Positions 55,237 through 64,000 of a DNA stretch of 64,000 bases are shown one piece after another. Numbering within the stretch: the first letter of the stretch is position 1; every line of letters starts with the position of its first letter. This DNA is from Bradyrhizobium sp. SSBR45G (GTDB lineage Bacteria; Pseudomonadota; Alphaproteobacteria; Rhizobiales; Xanthobacteraceae), in assembly GCF_030159255.1 (NCBI RefSeq), contig NZ_BSCT01000032.1, forward strand, positions 39,518-103,517, written 5' to 3'. The notes under the pieces were generated by a model, which worked only from the letters and a program-made list of their open reading frames with translations, was not told where the DNA came from and did not search any database. Both the position numbers and the translations under genes were made by a program.

Positions 55237-56052
55237 TCAGTCCACATCCGCCTGTTTCACCCGGCTCCTGGCCGGCTTTGGCGCGATGGTCATCGGCGGC
55301 GCGGTGCTGACATTGACGTCAGCCGGCAGGGCCATCGCCTGTGCATCGGCGCCGATCATGTCGGCGCGCACCGGCGCCACCTTCATCTCGCCGAGCCGCG
55401 CCCGCGTATCCGCGTTCAGCCCGGGATAGGACGCCACCGGCTTGAAATCCGCCGGCTGGCCGCCGCTGCCGCGCGTGCCGGAATAGGCGACAAGCCCGTC
55501 GCTGGTCGCGACCACGTCGCCGGGGCGCAGCGAGGTGTCGAGCGACAGGTCGACCGGCGCCAGCCCGGCCGGATCGCGGCCGTTGCAGGTGCAGTCGGCG
55601 CGCAGCGCCTGGCGATAGGCGAACGCGGTCTCGCTGTCGGCATAGCGTTCGCCGTTCGCAGCGGTGGCGTAATCGATGTTGGAGCCGAAATAGACCTTGG
55701 TCGGGCTGGCCGGGCAGAACGCCTGGCACATTTGCACCGGCGAGGCGAGGCCGCGCGTCAGCGGAAAGTAGCGGCCGTCGCAGCTGCGCACGCAGAACGC
55801 CGCGCCCGATCCGCTCGACGTCACACGCGGCTGCGCCGGGGCCTGCGGATTGGTGCCGAACGGATCGGCGAAGAAGCCGCCCTGCGTCGCCGGCCGCTGC
55901 GCCTGCGGCTTGTTGAAGCCGCCGAACAGCAGATCGAACAGGCCCTGGGCCCGTGCCATCTGCGGCGCCAGCGCGCCGGCCGCGACGAGGCCGATGGTGC
56001 CCGCGACCACCATGCGGCAGGCTGTCCGACCCAACGACGACACGCTACGCAA
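55237..56052 (-). CDS. DUF2865-domain exported protein
   Basis: A 271-residue protein with a signal peptide ('MVVAGTIGLVAAGALAPQMA') and a C-rich DUF2865 region: 'AAFCVRSCDGRYFPLTRGLA', 'MCQAFCPASPTKVYFG' and 'RADCTCNGRDPAGLAPVDLS'. DUF2865 proteins are conserved in Rhizobiales and are thought to be periplasmic, with no known activity. The frame opens with TTG 56052; GTG or a downstream ATG at 56013 could be used. The pyrE gene lies upstream on the same strand. Confidence 0.82.
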   Translation of the reverse strand: MRSVSSLGRTACRMVVAGTIGLVAAGALAPQMARAQGLFDLLFGGFNKPQAQRPATQGGFFADPFGTNPQAPAQPRVTSSGSGAAFCVRSCDGRYFPLTRGLASPVQMCQAFCPASPTKVYFGSNIDYATAANGERYADSETAFAYRQALRADCTCNGRDPAGLAPVDLSLDTSLRPGDVVATSDGLVAYSGTRGSGGQPADFKPVASYPGLNADTRARLGEMKVAPVRADMIGADAQAMALPADVNVSTAPPMTIAPKPARSRVKQADVD

Positions 56053-56238
56053 CGCCCGACTCCATCGCCAACAGGTTCACCGCAAAGCCTCGAGTGGACG
56101 CGGCCTGCGTCCCGCCGATCATGTACGATCGAAAGGGCCATGCCCCAAAGCATGGCGCCATCTGCTTTGCAGTAACCTTAACGGGCGTTGGTAAATGAGC
56201 GGTGTGCGCGGCGGTGAAATGCGCCGCGCGCGCGCGCC

Positions 56239-56796
56239 TCAGAGGAATTCGCGCGCCTTGTACAGCGCCTGGAACGGCAGGCCCGCCGCCGCGAAGGCCT
56301 CCGCGGCGCCTTCCTCGCGGTCGACCATGGTGAACACCAGCGCCACCTCGGCGCCGGACTCGCGCAAGGTCTCGACCGCCTTCATCGCCGAGCCGCCGGT
56401 GGTGGTGACGTCCTCGACCACGACGATGCGCTTGCCGGCCAGGGTCTCGTCGCGGGTCAGGCCCTCGATGGCGAGCTTCGCGCCATGCTCCTTCGGCTTC
56501 TTGCGCACGAAGAAGGCCGCGATCGGGTGGCCCTTGATCCACGAGATCTGGGCGATCGCGCCGGCCAGCGGCACCGCGCCCATCTCCAGCCCGCCGATAT
56601 AGTCGTAGCCGTCGTCCTTCAGCGCCTCATAGGTGAGCTCGGCGAGCAGCGTGGCGCCCTCCGGGTCCATCATGGTCGGCTTCAGGTTGAAATAGAAATC
56701 GCTCTTGCGGCCGGAGGCCAGCGTGACCTCGCCACGGCCGAACGAGCGCCTGCGGATGATCTCGAGGAGGCGGGCGCGGGAGGCGGATTTGGACAC
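56239..56796 (-). CDS. pyrE: Orotate phosphoribosyltransferase
   Basis: A 185-residue cytoplasmic enzyme of pyrimidine synthesis that joins orotate to PRPP. The PRPP loop is 'IVVVEDVTTTGGSAMKAVET' and the orotate site includes 'LASGRKSDFYFNLKPTM'. The start is GTG with AGGGGAA upstream. Length is normal. There are no other pyr genes close by. Confidence 0.95.
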   Translation of the reverse strand: MSKSASRARLLEIIRRRSFGRGEVTLASGRKSDFYFNLKPTMMDPEGATLLAELTYEALKDDGYDYIGGLEMGAVPLAGAIAQISWIKGHPIAAFFVRKKPKEHGAKLAIEGLTRDETLAGKRIVVVEDVTTTGGSAMKAVETLRESGAEVALVFTMVDREEGAAEAFAAAGLPFQALYKAREFL

Positions 56797-56972
56797 GGCG
56801 TTTTCCCCTGAGGGTCGGTTCTTGGGTGGATTCTTGGGTGGCGCAATCTATCGGGCTCGGACGCCGGAGGCCAGCGGCCACGGCGTCCCATCAACAACGC
56901 TACGTTTGGAGCGGCGCGCAGTTTCGAGCTAATGGGGGAGCGACCCAGCAGGGATAATCGGGAAGGACGCCC

Positions 56973-57599
56973 ATGACGATCGAGCTGCACACATGGAACA
57001 CCCCCAACGGCCGCAAGATCTCGGTCGCGCTGGAGGAGATGGGGCTCCCTTATCGCGTCATCCCGGTCGACATCACCAAGGGCGCCCAGATGGCCCCGGA
57101 GTTTCTGGCGATCAGCCCCAACAACAAGATCCCGGCGATCGTCGATCCCGATGGCCCCGCGGGCAAGCCGGTCAGCGTGTTCGAATCCGGCGCCATCCTG
57201 CTCTATCTCGGCGAGAAGACCGGACAATTCCTGCCGAAATCGCTGGCGGAGCGGATCCCGGTCTATGAATGGCTGATGTGGCAGATGGGCGGCTTCGGCC
57301 CGATGCCGGGCCAAGTGCACCATTTCATCGCGCTGTCGAACGAACAGGACCGCGCCTATGGCCTGAAGCGCTACATGGCCGAGACGGTCCGCCTGTATGG
57401 CGTGCTCGACCGCCGGCTCGCGTCCCACGAATTCGTGGCCGGGCCGCTGTCGATTGCCGATTTCGCCATCCTCGGCTGGGCCTGGCGCCACCCGCGCCAC
57501 AAGGTCGACCTCGCCGACTTCCCCAACGTCAAGCGCTGGTACGACACCCTGATGGCCCGCCCCGCCGTCAAGCGCGGCATGGAGGCGAAGCTGGATTGA
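56973..57599 (+). CDS. Glutathione S-transferase, Nu-class-like (YfcG/YghU type)
   Basis: A 208-residue cytoplasmic protein. The N-terminal thioredoxin fold begins 'ELHTWNTPNGRKISVALEEM', with 'SPNNKIPAIVDPDG' and 'FESGAILLYLGEKTG', closely resembling YfcG-like disulfide reductase GSTs that use the Thr/Asn pair ('NTPNG'). The C-terminal helical domain has 'YGVLDRRLASHEFVAGPLSI' and 'ADFAILGW'. AAGGA precedes the ATG. The role is probably thiol redox rather than xenobiotic conjugation. Confidence 0.9.
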   Translation: MTIELHTWNTPNGRKISVALEEMGLPYRVIPVDITKGAQMAPEFLAISPNNKIPAIVDPDGPAGKPVSVFESGAILLYLGEKTGQFLPKSLAERIPVYEWLMWQMGGFGPMPGQVHHFIALSNEQDRAYGLKRYMAETVRLYGVLDRRLASHEFVAGPLSIADFAILGWAWRHPRHKVDLADFPNVKRWYDTLMARPAVKRGMEAKLD

Positions 57600-57647
57600 G
57601 GGTTTACCGGCGCCTCTCCGCCAGTGGCGCGACGCGGTCTCCACATC

Positions 57648-57777
57648 GGCGGTGCGCTCCCTCTCCCGCTTGCGGGGGAGCGAGAGCCACACGGGCGGTA
57701 CCACGTCGACGAACGAATTCCCCACCCGTCTCACGCTCGCGCGAGCCGACCTCCCGCGAGCGGGCAGGCGAAAGCCG
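57648..57777. repeat. Intergenic GC-rich repeat-like element
   Basis: The stretch has the phrase CTCCCTCTCCCGCTTGCGGG and an echo of it near the end (CTCCCGCGAGCGGGCAGG), as seen in dispersed repeats of Bradyrhizobium. It separates the convergent GST and LysE genes. Confidence 0.4.
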
Positions 57778-58413
57778 TTATCCCCGCCGCGCTTCCAGCG
57801 CCATGCGCACCGCGAGCCCGGCGAGCACCGTGCCCATCAGATAGCGCTGCACCAGCGACCAGGCCGGCCGCGTCGCCAGGAACAGCGCGATCGAGCCCGC
57901 GGCCATCGCGATCATGGCGTTGACGCTGACGCTGATCACGATCTGGATCGCGCCCAGCACGATCGACTGCGTCAGCACGCTGCCGGAAGCCGGATCGATG
58001 AACTGCGGCAGCAGCGCCAGATACAGCATCGCGATCTTCGGGTTCAGAAGGTTGGTGACCAGCCCCATCAGGAACAGCTTGCGCGGGCCGTCGATCGCGA
58101 GCTCCTTCACCTGGAACGGCGAGCGTCCGCCCGGCTTCACCGCCTGCCAGGCGAGATAGAGCAGATAGGCGGCGCCGGCGAGGCGCAGCGCGTCATAGGC
58201 GAACGGGACGGCGAACAGCAGCGCCGTGATGCCGAACGCCGCGGCGAGCATGTAGGCCACGAAGCCGACCGCCACGCCGCCCAGTGAGACCAGTCCCGCC
58301 GCGCGGCCCTGCGTGATCGCGCGCGAGATCAGGTAGATCATGTTCGGCCCGGGCGTCAGCACCATGCCGAGCGAGACCAGCGCGAAAGCGAGCAGGGATG
58401 AGCTGTGCGGCAT
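57778..58413 (-). CDS. LysE/RhtB-family exporter
   Basis: A 211-residue inner-membrane protein with six hydrophobic segments. The family signature is visible in 'SLGMVLTPGPNMIYLISRAI' and 'NPKIAMLYLALLPQFIDP'. The ATG at 58413 starts 'MPHSSSLLAF'; TTG at 58419 is a minor alternative. LysE/RhtB members export amino acids or homoserine lactones. No adjacent regulator is seen. Confidence 0.9.
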   Translation of the reverse strand: MPHSSSLLAFALVSLGMVLTPGPNMIYLISRAITQGRAAGLVSLGGVAVGFVAYMLAAAFGITALLFAVPFAYDALRLAGAAYLLYLAWQAVKPGGRSPFQVKELAIDGPRKLFLMGLVTNLLNPKIAMLYLALLPQFIDPASGSVLTQSIVLGAIQIVISVSVNAMIAMAAGSIALFLATRPAWSLVQRYLMGTVLAGLAVRMALEARRG

Positions 58414-58498
58414 GGCCAATGCGATGTCGTGGATCTCTCACCGCCAGCCTAGCGCAGACGATTCCCCATCGTCATCCCTTGCATTGCACCGAGAGCAA

Positions 58499-59779
58499 TC
58501 AGCCCGCAGCCGGCGGCGCGACGTTCAGCGCCGGCAGTTGCCGGCCGAACCGGTCGCACGCGCCAGCGACGCTCAGCACCAGCAGCATCAGCAGAAGTGC
58601 CGCCACGAACGGGAGCGCGTGACCGATCATCGCGAGCAGGCAAGCGGCGAGCACGATCACGACGCCGATCTCCAGGGCGGAGATCGGCGCCCCCGCATCG
58701 ATCCGCGCCTTCCAATGGATCGCAATTCCTGCGGCGACCATCGGCATGTCGTAGATCATCGCATAGGGCGTGGCGACGATGCTGCCGATCGCGACCAGCG
58801 CGATGGTCCGGTCATCGATGCCGCGCCGGCTCGCCCGCCAGATCAGCACGGCGACGGCGAATGAGACCGCGAGCTGGATGCCATAACCCACCCATGGCGG
58901 CGAACCGATCGCGTGCACGCCCGCCATCCATGTCGGCATCATGTGATCGAGGCTGGACTGGTTGGCCCGCAGCAGTGCCTGATAGTCCGAAAAGCGCGCG
59001 ATCCATTGCAGCCAGATCGATTCGTCGATCGCAGCACTGGTGATCGCTGCGACGATCCCGGTCGTGGCGATCGCGCTGAAGATGGCGCGCCAGTTGCGCG
59101 ACGCCAGCAGGACCACGGGCATCAGCAGCACGAATTGCGGCTTGTAGGCGAGCAGGCCGAGCAGGGCGCCGGCTGTCATGGGGTGGCTCGCGAGCAGGCG
59201 CAGCCCGCCGATCAGCAGCGCCGCCGACAGAAAGCCGTTCTGGCCGGTGATCGCGTTGATCAGCGTCGTCGGCGCGGCGAGCAGCGCGAGGCCGGACAGC
59301 GAGCGCCAGTCGCGGCCCAGGGTCGCGATCACGTAGGCTGCGAAGGTGACGGAGATCCAGCAGACATAGGCGACGGGCAGCGCCATCTGGCCTAGCGGAA
59401 TCAGCGCCAGCAGGAAGGTCGGCGGATAGGGATATGGGAAGCCGCCGCCACCGAGCGCGGGATCCAGCCTTTGCTGATAGTCGGCGAGCGCGAACGGATC
59501 GTAGATCCCTGCGCCCGACAGCGCCGCGAACTTGCCGAACGACCACAGGCCGGAGAAGTCGCCGAACGCCGGCTGCGGCGACGACAGCCACCAGCTGACG
59601 AGATAGATGCCGTTGTAGAGGGACAGCGCGATCAGCAGCAGCCGGACGGCGCGGAGCTCGCGCTTCTCAGGGAGCGCAGAAGCTGAAGCTTTGTCCGGCG
59701 CCCGGCCCGCGCCGAGCGTCTCCGGAAGGCGCGCGGAGAATGCTGCTGGCGCATATGGATCGTCAGTTCGAAGCGTCAT
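58499..59779 (-). CDS. GT87/DUF2029-like membrane glycosyltransferase
   Basis: A 426-residue membrane protein with about ten hydrophobic segments. The pattern 'FGDFSGLWSFGKFAALSG' and 'GFPYPYPPTFLLALIPLG' matches the GT87 (DUF2029) family of polyprenol-phosphate-sugar transferases, in which an Asp in the first loop is catalytic. It carries a ~45-residue hydrophilic N-terminal extension. The substrate and acceptor are unknown. Confidence 0.8.
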   Translation of the reverse strand: MTLRTDDPYAPAAFSARLPETLGAGRAPDKASASALPEKRELRAVRLLLIALSLYNGIYLVSWWLSSPQPAFGDFSGLWSFGKFAALSGAGIYDPFALADYQQRLDPALGGGGFPYPYPPTFLLALIPLGQMALPVAYVCWISVTFAAYVIATLGRDWRSLSGLALLAAPTTLINAITGQNGFLSAALLIGGLRLLASHPMTAGALLGLLAYKPQFVLLMPVVLLASRNWRAIFSAIATTGIVAAITSAAIDESIWLQWIARFSDYQALLRANQSSLDHMMPTWMAGVHAIGSPPWVGYGIQLAVSFAVAVLIWRASRRGIDDRTIALVAIGSIVATPYAMIYDMPMVAAGIAIHWKARIDAGAPISALEIGVVIVLAACLLAMIGHALPFVAALLLMLLVLSVAGACDRFGRQLPALNVAPPAAG

Positions 59780-60203
59780 GCCGCAAGCTTGAGAGAAGCT
59801 CCTGCATGTTGTCTTACCGGCCCGTTTGTCGTGGGCGAGGCGATCGCATCATGTTGAACGGAGTGTTAAAGGCGCGGGGCGGCATCGGATCGCTCGCAGC
59901 GACCCGCCGTCGATCGAGAACCTGACGCAGCAACGCGATCCGCGTCAGACTCTGGTCGCACTGTCATCGCGGATTCGCCGTCAGCCGGCGCATGGGGTTG
60001 GTGACGAGGCGGCGGCGTTCAGCGTTCGGCCGAGATGCGGCATCTGCGCCGCCGACCTCTCGTGCGGCCCTCGACGCGAGGCACCTCTCCGATAGGGCCT
60101 GTCACGGACATGATCGTGCCGGCGGGAGGCTGTACCGCGCCCGCGCCATGGGCTAGGTCCATGGCCCCCTTCACTTTCCCTGCATCGTCCCCAAATAGGC
60201 GCC
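59780..60203. other. Intergenic region upstream of hslO
   Basis: A 424-base stretch between the divergent GT87-like gene and hslO. Apart from the inverted repeat at 60145-60165 I see no gene or RNA. Short plus-strand frames here look random. Confidence 0.5.
60145..60165 (+). promoter_or_regulatory. Inverted repeat upstream of hslO
   Basis: GCCATGG and CCATGGC form perfect arms around GCTAGGT, about 39 bases before the hslO ATG. It could be an operator or a hairpin in the leader. Confidence 0.3.
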
Positions 60204-61199
60204 ATGACAGCCTCCTCCCCCGACAACGACATCCATCTCGACACCAGCCGCGCGCCCTCGTCGGTGCCGGTCGACGACGCCGTGCTGCCGTTCGAGGTCG
60301 CCGCGCTCGACCTGCGCGGCCGGCTCACCCGCATGGGGCCGGCGCTCGACGACATCCTCACCAAGCACGCCTATCCCGCGCCGGTCGGCAAGCTGCTCGG
60401 CGAAGCCATCGTGTTGACGACCTTGCTCGGCTCGCAGCTGAAGTTCGACGGCCGCTTCATCCTGCAGACCCAGACCGACGGGCCCGTCTCGTTCCTGGTG
60501 GTCGACTTCCAGGCACCGGATCGGCTGCGCGCCTATGCGCGCTATGACGAGGCGCGCCTTGCGGAGGCGAAGGATTCCGGCGGCCTGCTCGGCAAGGGCC
60601 ATCTGGCGATGACCATCGACCAGGGTCCCGACATGAGCCGCTACCAGGGCCTCGTCGCGCTCACCGGCGGCAGCCTGGAGGAGGCCGCGCACGAATACTT
60701 CCTGCGCTCCGAGCAGATCCCGACCCGCGTCCGCCTCGCCGTCGGCGAGGAATGGAGCGGCGGCAAGCACCGCTGGCGCGCCGGTGGCCTGCTGACGCAG
60801 TTCCTGCCGCAGGCGCCCGAGCGGCTGCGCCAGGCCGACCTGCATCCCGGCGATGCGCCCGAAGGCACCGAGCTGCACACGGTCGAAGAGGACGAGGCTT
60901 GGGTCGAGGGCCAGTCGCTGGTCGCGACCGTCGAGGACGTCGAGCTGATCGATCCGGCGCTGTCCGGCGAGCGGCTGCTGTACCGCCTGTTCCACGAGCG
61001 CGGCGTCCGCGTGTTCGACACCGTGCCGCTGCAGGCGCGCTGCTCCTGCTCGCGCGACGCCGTCGCCAACATGCTGAAGAGTTTTTCGCCCCAGGATCGC
61101 GCCGACATGGTGCAGGACGACAAGGTCGTCGTCACCTGCGAGTTCTGCTCCTCGGTCTATCAGTTCACCCCGCACGAAGCCGGCGTGACGGAGAACTGA
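60204..61199 (+). CDS. hslO: Hsp33 redox-regulated chaperone
   Basis: A 331-residue cytoplasmic holdase activated by oxidation. The zinc-binding cysteines are present as 'ARCSCSRD' and 'VTCEFCSSVYQF', the CxC and CxxC motifs. The N-terminal domain has 'DILTKHAYPAPVGKLLGEAI' and 'DGPVSFLVVDFQAPDRLRAY', also typical. The linker is conserved ('LFHERGVRVFDTVPLQ'). The ATG is at 60204. It stands alone. Confidence 0.95.
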   Translation: MTASSPDNDIHLDTSRAPSSVPVDDAVLPFEVAALDLRGRLTRMGPALDDILTKHAYPAPVGKLLGEAIVLTTLLGSQLKFDGRFILQTQTDGPVSFLVVDFQAPDRLRAYARYDEARLAEAKDSGGLLGKGHLAMTIDQGPDMSRYQGLVALTGGSLEEAAHEYFLRSEQIPTRVRLAVGEEWSGGKHRWRAGGLLTQFLPQAPERLRQADLHPGDAPEGTELHTVEEDEAWVEGQSLVATVEDVELIDPALSGERLLYRLFHERGVRVFDTVPLQARCSCSRDAVANMLKSFSPQDRADMVQDDKVVVTCEFCSSVYQFTPHEAGVTEN

Positions 61200-61890
61200 C
61201 GCTTGAGACTGCTGCGCTCGCACCGCGCGTCGTCGCAAGCGTGGTGGAGCGACGCTCCCTCCGCACGTCATCGCGAGCGCAGCGAAGCGATCCAGAGTGC
61301 CTGCTGCAGCCTTTGGATCGCGTTGCCTCATAGCTCCTTGCTATAACCATCTGCCCTTATTTGGGCGGTCGCGGCAGCTGCTTTGAACGGACCAGGGCAG
61401 CCGCAGCCATTTATTCTTTCTGCTTTTTACCTTCGGTCCTGCGCTCGCAGGCCAGCGGAAGTTTAGAGGGCAGGTTCATCACGACTGTCTGGCCGTTGGT
61501 TGTGAAACCCAAAGATGCTCTGGACTCAGCTTTTCCTTCCCATTGGGAAAGCAATTGGAGGAAATTGCAAGGATCTTTGCCTACGTCAGCGCCTGGTCTG
61601 CTGATGATGCTGCTACGCCTAGCAGGATGGTCGTTCTTCAGATCGCTTCACTCCACATACCTTACTCGCGCCTACGGGATTACCTCTGGCATTGGCAACT
61701 TCTGCGCGCAAATTCGTCTTGCCGCAGATTTCGTTAGCTGCTTTGATTCGGTGGGCTCGGGGAAACGTGCGATGCCGTTTTCTGTGAGAAGCGCATTCGT
61801 CGAGCAAGGCCTATATCGCGAGACGTTGGGCATTCACCACCGGACTTAGTTGCTGAATACACGGCAAGTCAGGAAATCGCGGGTGGGAAG
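61200..61890. other. Intergenic region with palindromic repeat and composition shift
   Basis: This 691-base stretch contains an ordinary GC-rich part with a dispersed repeat (61265-61331) and, from about 61350, AT-richer DNA. Short frames here (61361-61849 and 61543-61737 on the plus strand) do not match a family I know. They may be the remains of a gene broken by frameshifts. No promoter was identified. Confidence 0.45.
61265..61331. repeat. Dispersed repeat (GCGAGCGCAGCGAAGCGATC type)
   Basis: CGTCATCGCGAGCGCAGCGA followed by AGCGATCCAGAG is the well-known short repeat of Bradyrhizobium intergenic DNA. A partial inverse copy (TTGGATCGCGTTGCC) follows about 25 bases later, at the edge of the AT-rich segment. 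Confidence 0.6.
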
Positions 61891-63765
61891 GTGAGCACTC
61901 AGGACCCAATTCGAGTTGCTCACAAAGGTGTCCCATCGGGGACGCGGCTCAACGGCATCTATGAAGTGGACCGGCTGATTGGTGTTGGCGGGGTTGGCGA
62001 GGTCTACCGGGCACACGAGATCCAGACCGGCACGAGTGTGGCCATCAAGATGCTGCTCCCGGAAATGGCGGAGCATCCTTTGGCACTGGAGTTGTTTCGC
62101 CGAGAGGCTGCGGCTCTCCATTATCTGATGCACGACGCCATCGTTCGATATTTCGTGTTCACCGTCGAGCCCGTGCTGCAGCGTCCTTATCTAGCAATGG
62201 AATTCGTGGAAGGCCGGTCGCTCGCCGACATGCTGGACGTGGCCCCCTTGAGTTTTGATTCACTGCTGCTTTTAACTAGACGAGTTGCGTCGGGGCTTAG
62301 GGCTGCGCATGAGCGTGGAGTAATCCATCGCGATCTATCACCCAGTAACGTCATCGTTCCTCAGAATGATTTTACGAAGGCTAAGATCATCGACTTTGGC
62401 ATCGCTCGTTCGACGCGGTTGAGTGATGTCACAGTTATCGGCTCGGCTCTCGTCGGAACGCACAATTACGCTTCGCCGGAGCAAGTCGGTCTTCATGGTG
62501 GCGAGGTCAGTTGGGCATCTGACGTTTACAGCTTGGGACTTGTGTTGTTCTATGCTCTGACCGGCGAGAAGCTCAATATGAGTGGTACCATGTTTCAACT
62601 TGTCGAGAAGAGACGGCGAGTGCCGGATCTTCGGGGTATTGATAAGCGGATCCGTCCACTGCTCGACCGGATGCTGCAGCCCAATCCCAAGGATCGCCCG
62701 ACGACGGCCGAGATCGAGGTCTGGGCGATTGACATGTCGAATCTCAAGCCGGTCAAGGCTACCGAGCGCTTGGCTTCTAGTGAATGGTGGAATCCTTTCA
62801 GGCGGCGTCGGCAGCAACCGAGCAGGGACAACAGGCTTACTCAAATAGAGGACAAGCGCTTAGCAGAGGAGCGGCCTCCAGAATCGAAAATCCCACCGTC
62901 AACAACGGATATGGATAGACGAAGAGACACGCTGGAACGTTTGGCTGAGCTTGCGAGTCCTCAGCCATCAATTAACTTGAACGGACGGTTAGACGTACAT
63001 CCAAATCAAGCTTACGATATCCCTAGCGTCGAAGGCGATATTGCTCTGCTTCCTCTGCGTCAACGGAACCTTGTTAAGGTCATTTTGGGCGATCTGCCAA
63101 AGAACGCGCCCGGGTATCTTAGGAGTTCACTTCGCTCGTACGACAGAGAGCTAAAGGTTCGTGGCAGCCAGCCAATACTAGGACTCTTGAAAGATGACGC
63201 GGGAATTATTGCGGCGGCCGTGAGTGCTCGCCATGCCGAGGACGAATGGTTAGAGCCCGGCATGCGCACAGCCTTTGATCTTTTCGACGAAAACCATCGT
63301 CGCATAGTTGAGCATTTTCCGCTCGATGCGACGCGCGAAGCCGTTTACGGGGCAACTCAGCTTCGGGAAGATCAGGCAGAAGGCAATAGGCTCACTGAAC
63401 CATTTGAGACGGTGTCGAAAGCGGCGCTTGAAGCACATAAGGCCGGCGCGACGACGGACGAGTTCTTGGCGGTTATCGACAAGATGACGGAGTTCGCTCG
63501 AGTAATTTCAACCCAACCGAGCGAAGCGCTTGGCGGTAGATCTCGGCTTCCTCTGTCCTCACACGGCCATACTGTCGCGGACGATCGACTGTCGCCTAGT
63601 GCCCCGGTGACAATGAAGAAGCGAGTCATCCTAGGTGCTCTCGGCTTTTTCGAGCGGACATATAATCTGATTGGGACGAGTGTCACCATTGCGACCGCGT
63701 CTTACGGAGGCATCGCTGCGGCGTTGCGGTCCGCGATCGAACAACTCGTGCGTCTTCTCGGTTAA
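61891..63765 (+). CDS. Eukaryotic-type Ser/Thr protein kinase with uncharacterised C-terminal region
   Basis: A 624-residue protein. The N-terminal kinase domain (~25-280) is complete: glycine loop 'LIGVGGVGEVYRAH', catalytic Lys in 'VAIKMLLPE', 'VIHRDLSPSNVIV', 'IIDFGIARS' and 'YASPEQVGLHGG'. A basic Arg-rich linker ('FRRRRQQPSRDNR') leads to ~340 residues that I cannot assign, including 'PLRQRNLVKVILGDLP' and 'RHAEDEWLEPGMRTAFDLFD', and ending in a hydrophobic stretch ('YNLIGTSVTIATASYGGIAA'). The start is GTG without a good ribosome site. The gene is AT-rich compared with its neighbours, suggesting transfer. Substrates are unknown. Confidence 0.88.
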   Translation: MSTQDPIRVAHKGVPSGTRLNGIYEVDRLIGVGGVGEVYRAHEIQTGTSVAIKMLLPEMAEHPLALELFRREAAALHYLMHDAIVRYFVFTVEPVLQRPYLAMEFVEGRSLADMLDVAPLSFDSLLLLTRRVASGLRAAHERGVIHRDLSPSNVIVPQNDFTKAKIIDFGIARSTRLSDVTVIGSALVGTHNYASPEQVGLHGGEVSWASDVYSLGLVLFYALTGEKLNMSGTMFQLVEKRRRVPDLRGIDKRIRPLLDRMLQPNPKDRPTTAEIEVWAIDMSNLKPVKATERLASSEWWNPFRRRRQQPSRDNRLTQIEDKRLAEERPPESKIPPSTTDMDRRRDTLERLAELASPQPSINLNGRLDVHPNQAYDIPSVEGDIALLPLRQRNLVKVILGDLPKNAPGYLRSSLRSYDRELKVRGSQPILGLLKDDAGIIAAAVSARHAEDEWLEPGMRTAFDLFDENHRRIVEHFPLDATREAVYGATQLREDQAEGNRLTEPFETVSKAALEAHKAGATTDEFLAVIDKMTEFARVISTQPSEALGGRSRLPLSSHGHTVADDRLSPSAPVTMKKRVILGALGFFERTYNLIGTSVTIATASYGGIAAALRSAIEQLVRLLG

Positions 63766-64000
63766 AGACGGCTGGATCTCTGGTCGCGTTGGCTCTAAAG
63801 GCGAAAGTGGACGGGATCGCGCGATCTTCGTTATTTTCATTCTATCGCTCGGGAATCTGCCCGTCGCGCTACTCTGTCGCAGCAACAAAGCGCTTGTGTC
63901 GTCGGGCAAATCACTGGCACATTTCCGCGCGTCCTGGTGCCGCATGAGCAACTGTGCTGTTGAGGTAGGCCGGCGATCGGCCGGCCTCAAGGCTGGCGCG
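63766..64000. other. 3' flank with no gene seen
   Basis: The last 235 bases hold no convincing coding frame or RNA. The AT-rich character continues partly, so the putative island may extend beyond the window. Confidence 0.4.

Noticed and set aside
60145..60165. Inverted repeat before hslO considered as a terminator of an upstream gene
   Set aside because: The upstream gene is divergent, so there is no transcript to end here; kept only as a possible operator.

Overview
The window is high-GC DNA with tightly packed genes on both strands. The gene content (chvG/chvI next to hprK, an EIIA-Man protein, HPr and ATP-type pckA; DUF2865 and FtrA-like families; imperfect palindromic intergenic repeats) fits an alphaproteobacterium of the Rhizobiales, most likely Bradyrhizobium or a close relative. 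This is inferred from family content and style, not from a database search. No rRNA, tRNA, CRISPR array, insertion sequence or replication origin was recognised.

Layout. 1-4.1 kb: a co-directional operon with overlapping starts (ABC substrate-binding protein cut by the window edge, ATPase, permease, D-2-hydroxyacid dehydrogenase, and a secreted protein with two AprI/Inh-like domains). 4.2-10.3 kb: a HAMP/PAS sensor with no output domain, a small glycine-zipper protein behind a perfect FNR/FixK-type box, a divergent MocR regulator and EamA exporter, and two orphan proteins. 10.5-18.7 kb: a TetR regulator facing a DUF4267 protein across two identical palindromes; radC and map, separated by a block holding a MAPEG protein, a BTAD-alpha/beta-hydrolase fusion, an MddA-like methyltransferase, an MFS transporter and a Tat-type intradiol dioxygenase. 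19.1-24.1 kb: a LuxR regulator with a degenerate receiver, then a three-gene minus-strand cluster: a protein of eleven ~54-residue glycine-zipper repeats, a small protein resembling a free subtilisin propeptide, and a leaderless S8 subtilase. This cluster is the strongest candidate for a poorly described system.

24.4-40.2 kb: an MscS channel divergent from a K+/H+ antiporter, small hypothetical proteins, MepA, a PAS-GGDEF-EAL protein with a degenerate GGDEF motif, an FtrA/GlxA regulator divergent from a rhodanese, a decayed EAL fragment, a DUF1801 protein, a chemoreceptor, LepA and a GT39-type membrane glycosyltransferase. 40.4-50.3 kb: the conserved chvI-chvG-hprK-EIIA-HPr cluster, a HugZ-like protein, a secreted TPR-CHAT protein and pckA. 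50.5-61.2 kb: a thioesterase, glycogen phosphorylase, small hypothetical proteins, pyrE, a GST, a LysE exporter, a GT87-like enzyme and Hsp33. From about 61.35 kb to the end base composition becomes visibly more AT-rich; this part holds a Ser/Thr protein kinase with an unrecognised C-terminal region and looks acquired.

How parts work together. ChvGI, HprK, EIIA-Man and HPr form the regulatory, permease-less PTS of alphaproteobacteria, here near pckA, linking envelope and acid sensing with gluconeogenesis. Several regulator-target pairs are divergent with visible palindromes between them (MocR/EamA, TetR/DUF4267, FtrA/rhodanese). Palindromic repeats of at least three architectures sit in the gaps around 40, 45, 50, 51 and 61 kb.
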